From Gramella jeungdoensis (GTDB taxonomy: Bacteria > Bacteroidota > Bacteroidia > Flavobacteriales > Flavobacteriaceae), in assembly GCF_023805255.1 (NCBI RefSeq), contig NZ_JAMSCK010000001.1, positions 496,001 to 560,000 of the forward strand: DNA of 64,000 nucleotides, in the 5' to 3' direction. The translations under genes and the position numbers were made by a program. A model generated the notes under the pieces. The model was not told the DNA's origin, did not search any database, and was given only the letters and a program-made list of their open reading frames with translations. Each line of letters begins with the position of its first letter. Positions within the stretch are counted from its first letter, which is position 1. Shown in pieces: positions 62,223 to 64,000 of this stretch.

Positions 62223-62864
62223 TTAGTCTATTCGGTTGATGTAATAATCGCTGTAACGATCCTCGTCAAAGGTAAACAGATTTTTCGCGAGGGGCTGATC
62301 TGTCTTAAAGCTTTTTACGGTAATCGTAATCTTAGTACCGTTGTCCTGAGTTTGTATAAGATTATAGATATGCTTGGTTTGCTTATCTATTCCCAACAGT
62401 ATGTTCTTAATCTCGGCATTACTGTCTTTAGGCGTTAACTTCACATATTGAATCTCACGACCTTTCACGTTCTGGGTAATATCCATCTGGTAATTATACC
62501 CATCTTCATAAAAACTGAACATCTTCGAGGGAGTGATGCTATTACTGTCTTCTTCTACATAACTTGATATATTGATCTCTTCATCCTCTGGGATGATAGT
62601 ATATATCTTCTTTCCGTCAAACATCTGAGTAGTACCCATAAGGTTCAAAACATACTTTTCACCATCGATACTAACATCACCTCTTGCTTCCTGACTTACA
62701 TTTTCTGCAGTGTTCTCCAAAGCGTACTTGAATTCTATCACCATATTGTCATAAGACTTCACCTTAGATGATACTTCATTCAATAACTTTTCAGCTTTCT
62801 GAGAGCTTTGAGCCTGAACATTCAAAGACAGAATTGCGGCCAGGATGAATACTAATTTTTTCAT
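62223..62864 (-). CDS. lolA: Outer-membrane lipoprotein carrier protein LolA family
   Basis: A 213-residue periplasmic protein with a signal peptide (MKKLVFILAAILSLNVQAQ). It has the LolA/LolB barrel order: KAEKLLNEVSSKVKSYDNMVIEFKYALEN, DVSIDGEKYVLNLMGTTQMFDGKKIYTIIPEDEEINI, VKLTPKDSNAEIKNILLGIDKQTKHIYNLIQTQDNGTKITITVKSF, and the ending ...FTFDEDRYSDYYINRID. Carries lipoproteins across the periplasm. It lies 9 nt after ftsK and 1 nt before the LptF/G start. Confidence 0.88.
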   Translation of the reverse strand: MKKLVFILAAILSLNVQAQSSQKAEKLLNEVSSKVKSYDNMVIEFKYALENTAENVSQEARGDVSIDGEKYVLNLMGTTQMFDGKKIYTIIPEDEEINISSYVEEDSNSITPSKMFSFYEDGYNYQMDITQNVKGREIQYVKLTPKDSNAEIKNILLGIDKQTKHIYNLIQTQDNGTKITITVKSFKTDQPLAKNLFTFDEDRYSDYYINRID

Positions 62865-62873
62865 TTTGATTTT

Positions 62874-64000
62874 TTAATTGTTTGGTTCTTCATTTAAAAG
62901 TTGCTCTAAAGCCGCGAGATCTGTGACTAAAACCTGTCTTGCCTTGCTTCCCTCAAATGGACCAACGATGCCTGCGGCTTCCAGTTGATCTATTATTCTA
63001 CCTGCGCGGTTATACCCAAGTTTCAATTTTCTTTGAAGTAATGAGGCCGAGCCCTGCTGGGCTGTAACTATCACTTCTGCGGCTTCGCGGAACAGTTTGT
63101 CCCTCTCGCTCACATCTATATCAACTCCTGTGCCACTTTCCTCACTTTCATAGGCAGGTAACTGATGTGCATCGGGATAGGCTTTCTGTGATCCGATAAA
63201 TTCAGTGATCTTATCCACTTCAGGGGTGTCTACAAAGGCACACTGAAGCCTTTTCAATTCGTTCCCCTGGGTGAAAAGCATATCTCCGCGACCAATAAGC
63301 TGATCGGCTCCCTGGTTGTCAAGTATCGTCCTGGAATCAATTTTTGAAGTAACCCTGAAAGCTATACGAGCCGGGAAGTTGGCCTTGATGATCCCGGTGA
63401 TCACATTTACCGAAGGTCTCTGGGTGGCAATAATAAGGTGAATTCCAATGGCACGTGCAAGCTGAGCCAGACGTGCTATGGGTGTTTCAACTTCTTTACC
63501 TGCCGTCATGATGAGGTCGGCAAACTCATCTACAACCAGTACAATATAGGGCAGGAATTTATGGCCGTCATTCGGGTTAAGCTTCCTGGCCTTGAACTTC
63601 GTGTTATATTCTTTAATGTTACGGCACATTGCATCCTTGAGCAGTTCGTAACGATTGTCCATCTCGATACACAACGAGTTAAGCGTGTTTATCACCTTGG
63701 TATTGTCGGTAATGATGGCTTCATCGGTATCGGGTAATTTAGCCAGGTAATGCCTTTCTATCTTATTAAAAAGTGTAAGCTCAACCTTCTTAGGGTCAAC
63801 CAGCACAAATTTTACTTCAGCGGGATGTTTGCAGTAGAGCAGGGAGGTTAAAATGGCATTTAAACCAACCGATTTACCCTGACCTGTAGCACCGGCCATC
63901 AGCAGGTGAGGCATCCTGGCAAGATCCACTACAAAAGTTTCATTGGAAATGGTCTTTCCGAGTGCCATAGGTAGCTCCATTTCGGCATTCTGAAACTTGG
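62874..64000 (-). CDS. ftsK: DNA translocase FtsK/SpoIIIE, C-terminal part
   Basis: About 375 residues of the motor domain are inside the window; the N-terminal membrane part and linker lie beyond 64000, so the gene is truncated at its 5' side. Visible: Walker A GATGQGKSVGLN, VLVDPKKVELTLFNK, Walker B in LVVDEFADLIMTAG, AQLARAIGIHLIIATQRPSVNVITG, IGRGDMLF, and the C-terminal gamma winged helix (LLQRKLKLGYNRAGRIIDQLEAAGIVGP) that reads oriented DNA sequences. Pumps DNA at division. Heads the operon with lolA, lptF/G and ribB. Confidence 0.97.
   Translation of the reverse strand, partial: KFQNAEMELPMALGKTISNETFVVDLARMPHLLMAGATGQGKSVGLNAILTSLLYCKHPAEVKFVLVDPKKVELTLFNKIERHYLAKLPDTDEAIITDNTKVINTLNSLCIEMDNRYELLKDAMCRNIKEYNTKFKARKLNPNDGHKFLPYIVLVVDEFADLIMTAGKEVETPIARLAQLARAIGIHLIIATQRPSVNVITGIIKANFPARIAFRVTSKIDSRTILDNQGADQLIGRGDMLFTQGNELKRLQCAFVDTPEVDKITEFIGSQKAYPDAHQLPAYESEESGTGVDIDVSERDKLFREAAEVIVTAQQGSASLLQRKLKLGYNRAGRIIDQLEAAGIVGPFEGSKARQVLVTDLAALEQLLNEEPNN

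Overview
The window looks like a chromosomal segment of a marine-type member of the Flavobacteriaceae (Bacteroidota), in the neighbourhood of Gramella/Christiangramia or Salegentibacter; the genus is an inference. The signs are: low-GC, densely packed genes; Bacteroidota promoter boxes (TAnnTTTG) instead of clear Shine-Dalgarno sites; a bacillithiol gene (bshC); a subtilase with a type IX secretion (Por) C-terminal tail; TonB-dependent receptors with N-terminal carboxypeptidase-regulatory domains; lipoproteins with acidic residues right after the lipidated Cys; and the typical Bacteroidota gene pairs yidC-pyrG and ftsK-lolA-lptF/G-ribB. There are no rRNA or tRNA genes, CRISPR arrays, insertion sequences or prophage genes that I can see. 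The first gene (erythromycin-esterase family) and the last (ftsK) run off the window.

Layout. 1-7.7 kb (minus): partial esterase-like gene, DUF2459 protein, a frameshifted TVP38/TMEM64 membrane protein, and two secreted zinc peptidases (M16, M14). 7.8-16.4 kb (plus): bshC with a PLP decarboxylase 1 nt behind it, a small secreted NTF2-like protein, a 500-bp gap holding two terminators and a broken small membrane-protein gene, then guaA, a LysM/periplasmic-binding-fold protein, OsmC and a DUF922 protease in tight order. 16.4-28.3 kb (mostly minus): flavin oxidoreductase, subtilase, mnmA, lipocalin lipoprotein, YwqK/MORN protein, fasciclin lipoprotein (plus), yidC, pyrG, a three-gene signalling unit (GAF-DHp protein without an ATPase domain, single-domain response regulator, DUF3820) and an AhpD-like protein. 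28.5-39.6 kb: GH3-family enzyme, secreted metalloprotease, DUF4168 protein, SDR plus two periplasmic M20 hydrolases, small proteins, and a five-gene minus-strand operon (esterase, lipocalin-like repeat protein, NTF2-like, cupin, MFS exporter).

39.7-53.9 kb: TonB receptor divergent from an S9 peptidase, an exported protein with kinase-like (HipA/FAM20-like) motifs, an arsenic operon (arsR-DUF6428-arsC-acr3) with Cys-rich tails and a palindromic operator, a Tat-type Gfo/Idh/MocA protein, an L,D-transpeptidase and a HAD phosphatase. 54-57.8 kb: a probable iron-regulated receptor + PepSY membrane protein unit, its promoter flanked by two matching inverted repeats and with a terminator-like hairpin between the genes. 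57.8-64 kb: small membrane protein, SanA-like protein, nitroreductase, and the ftsK-lolA-lptF/G-ribB operon; the GTP cyclohydrolase half of RibB has lost its zinc cysteines.

The most unusual points are the kinase-like exported protein, the histidine-bearing sensor without an ATPase next to a lone receiver, the paired operators and intergenic hairpin of the iron-type unit, two single-base deficits in G/C runs that break conserved membrane proteins, and four convergent gene pairs that share exactly the same 4-nt stop-codon overlap.
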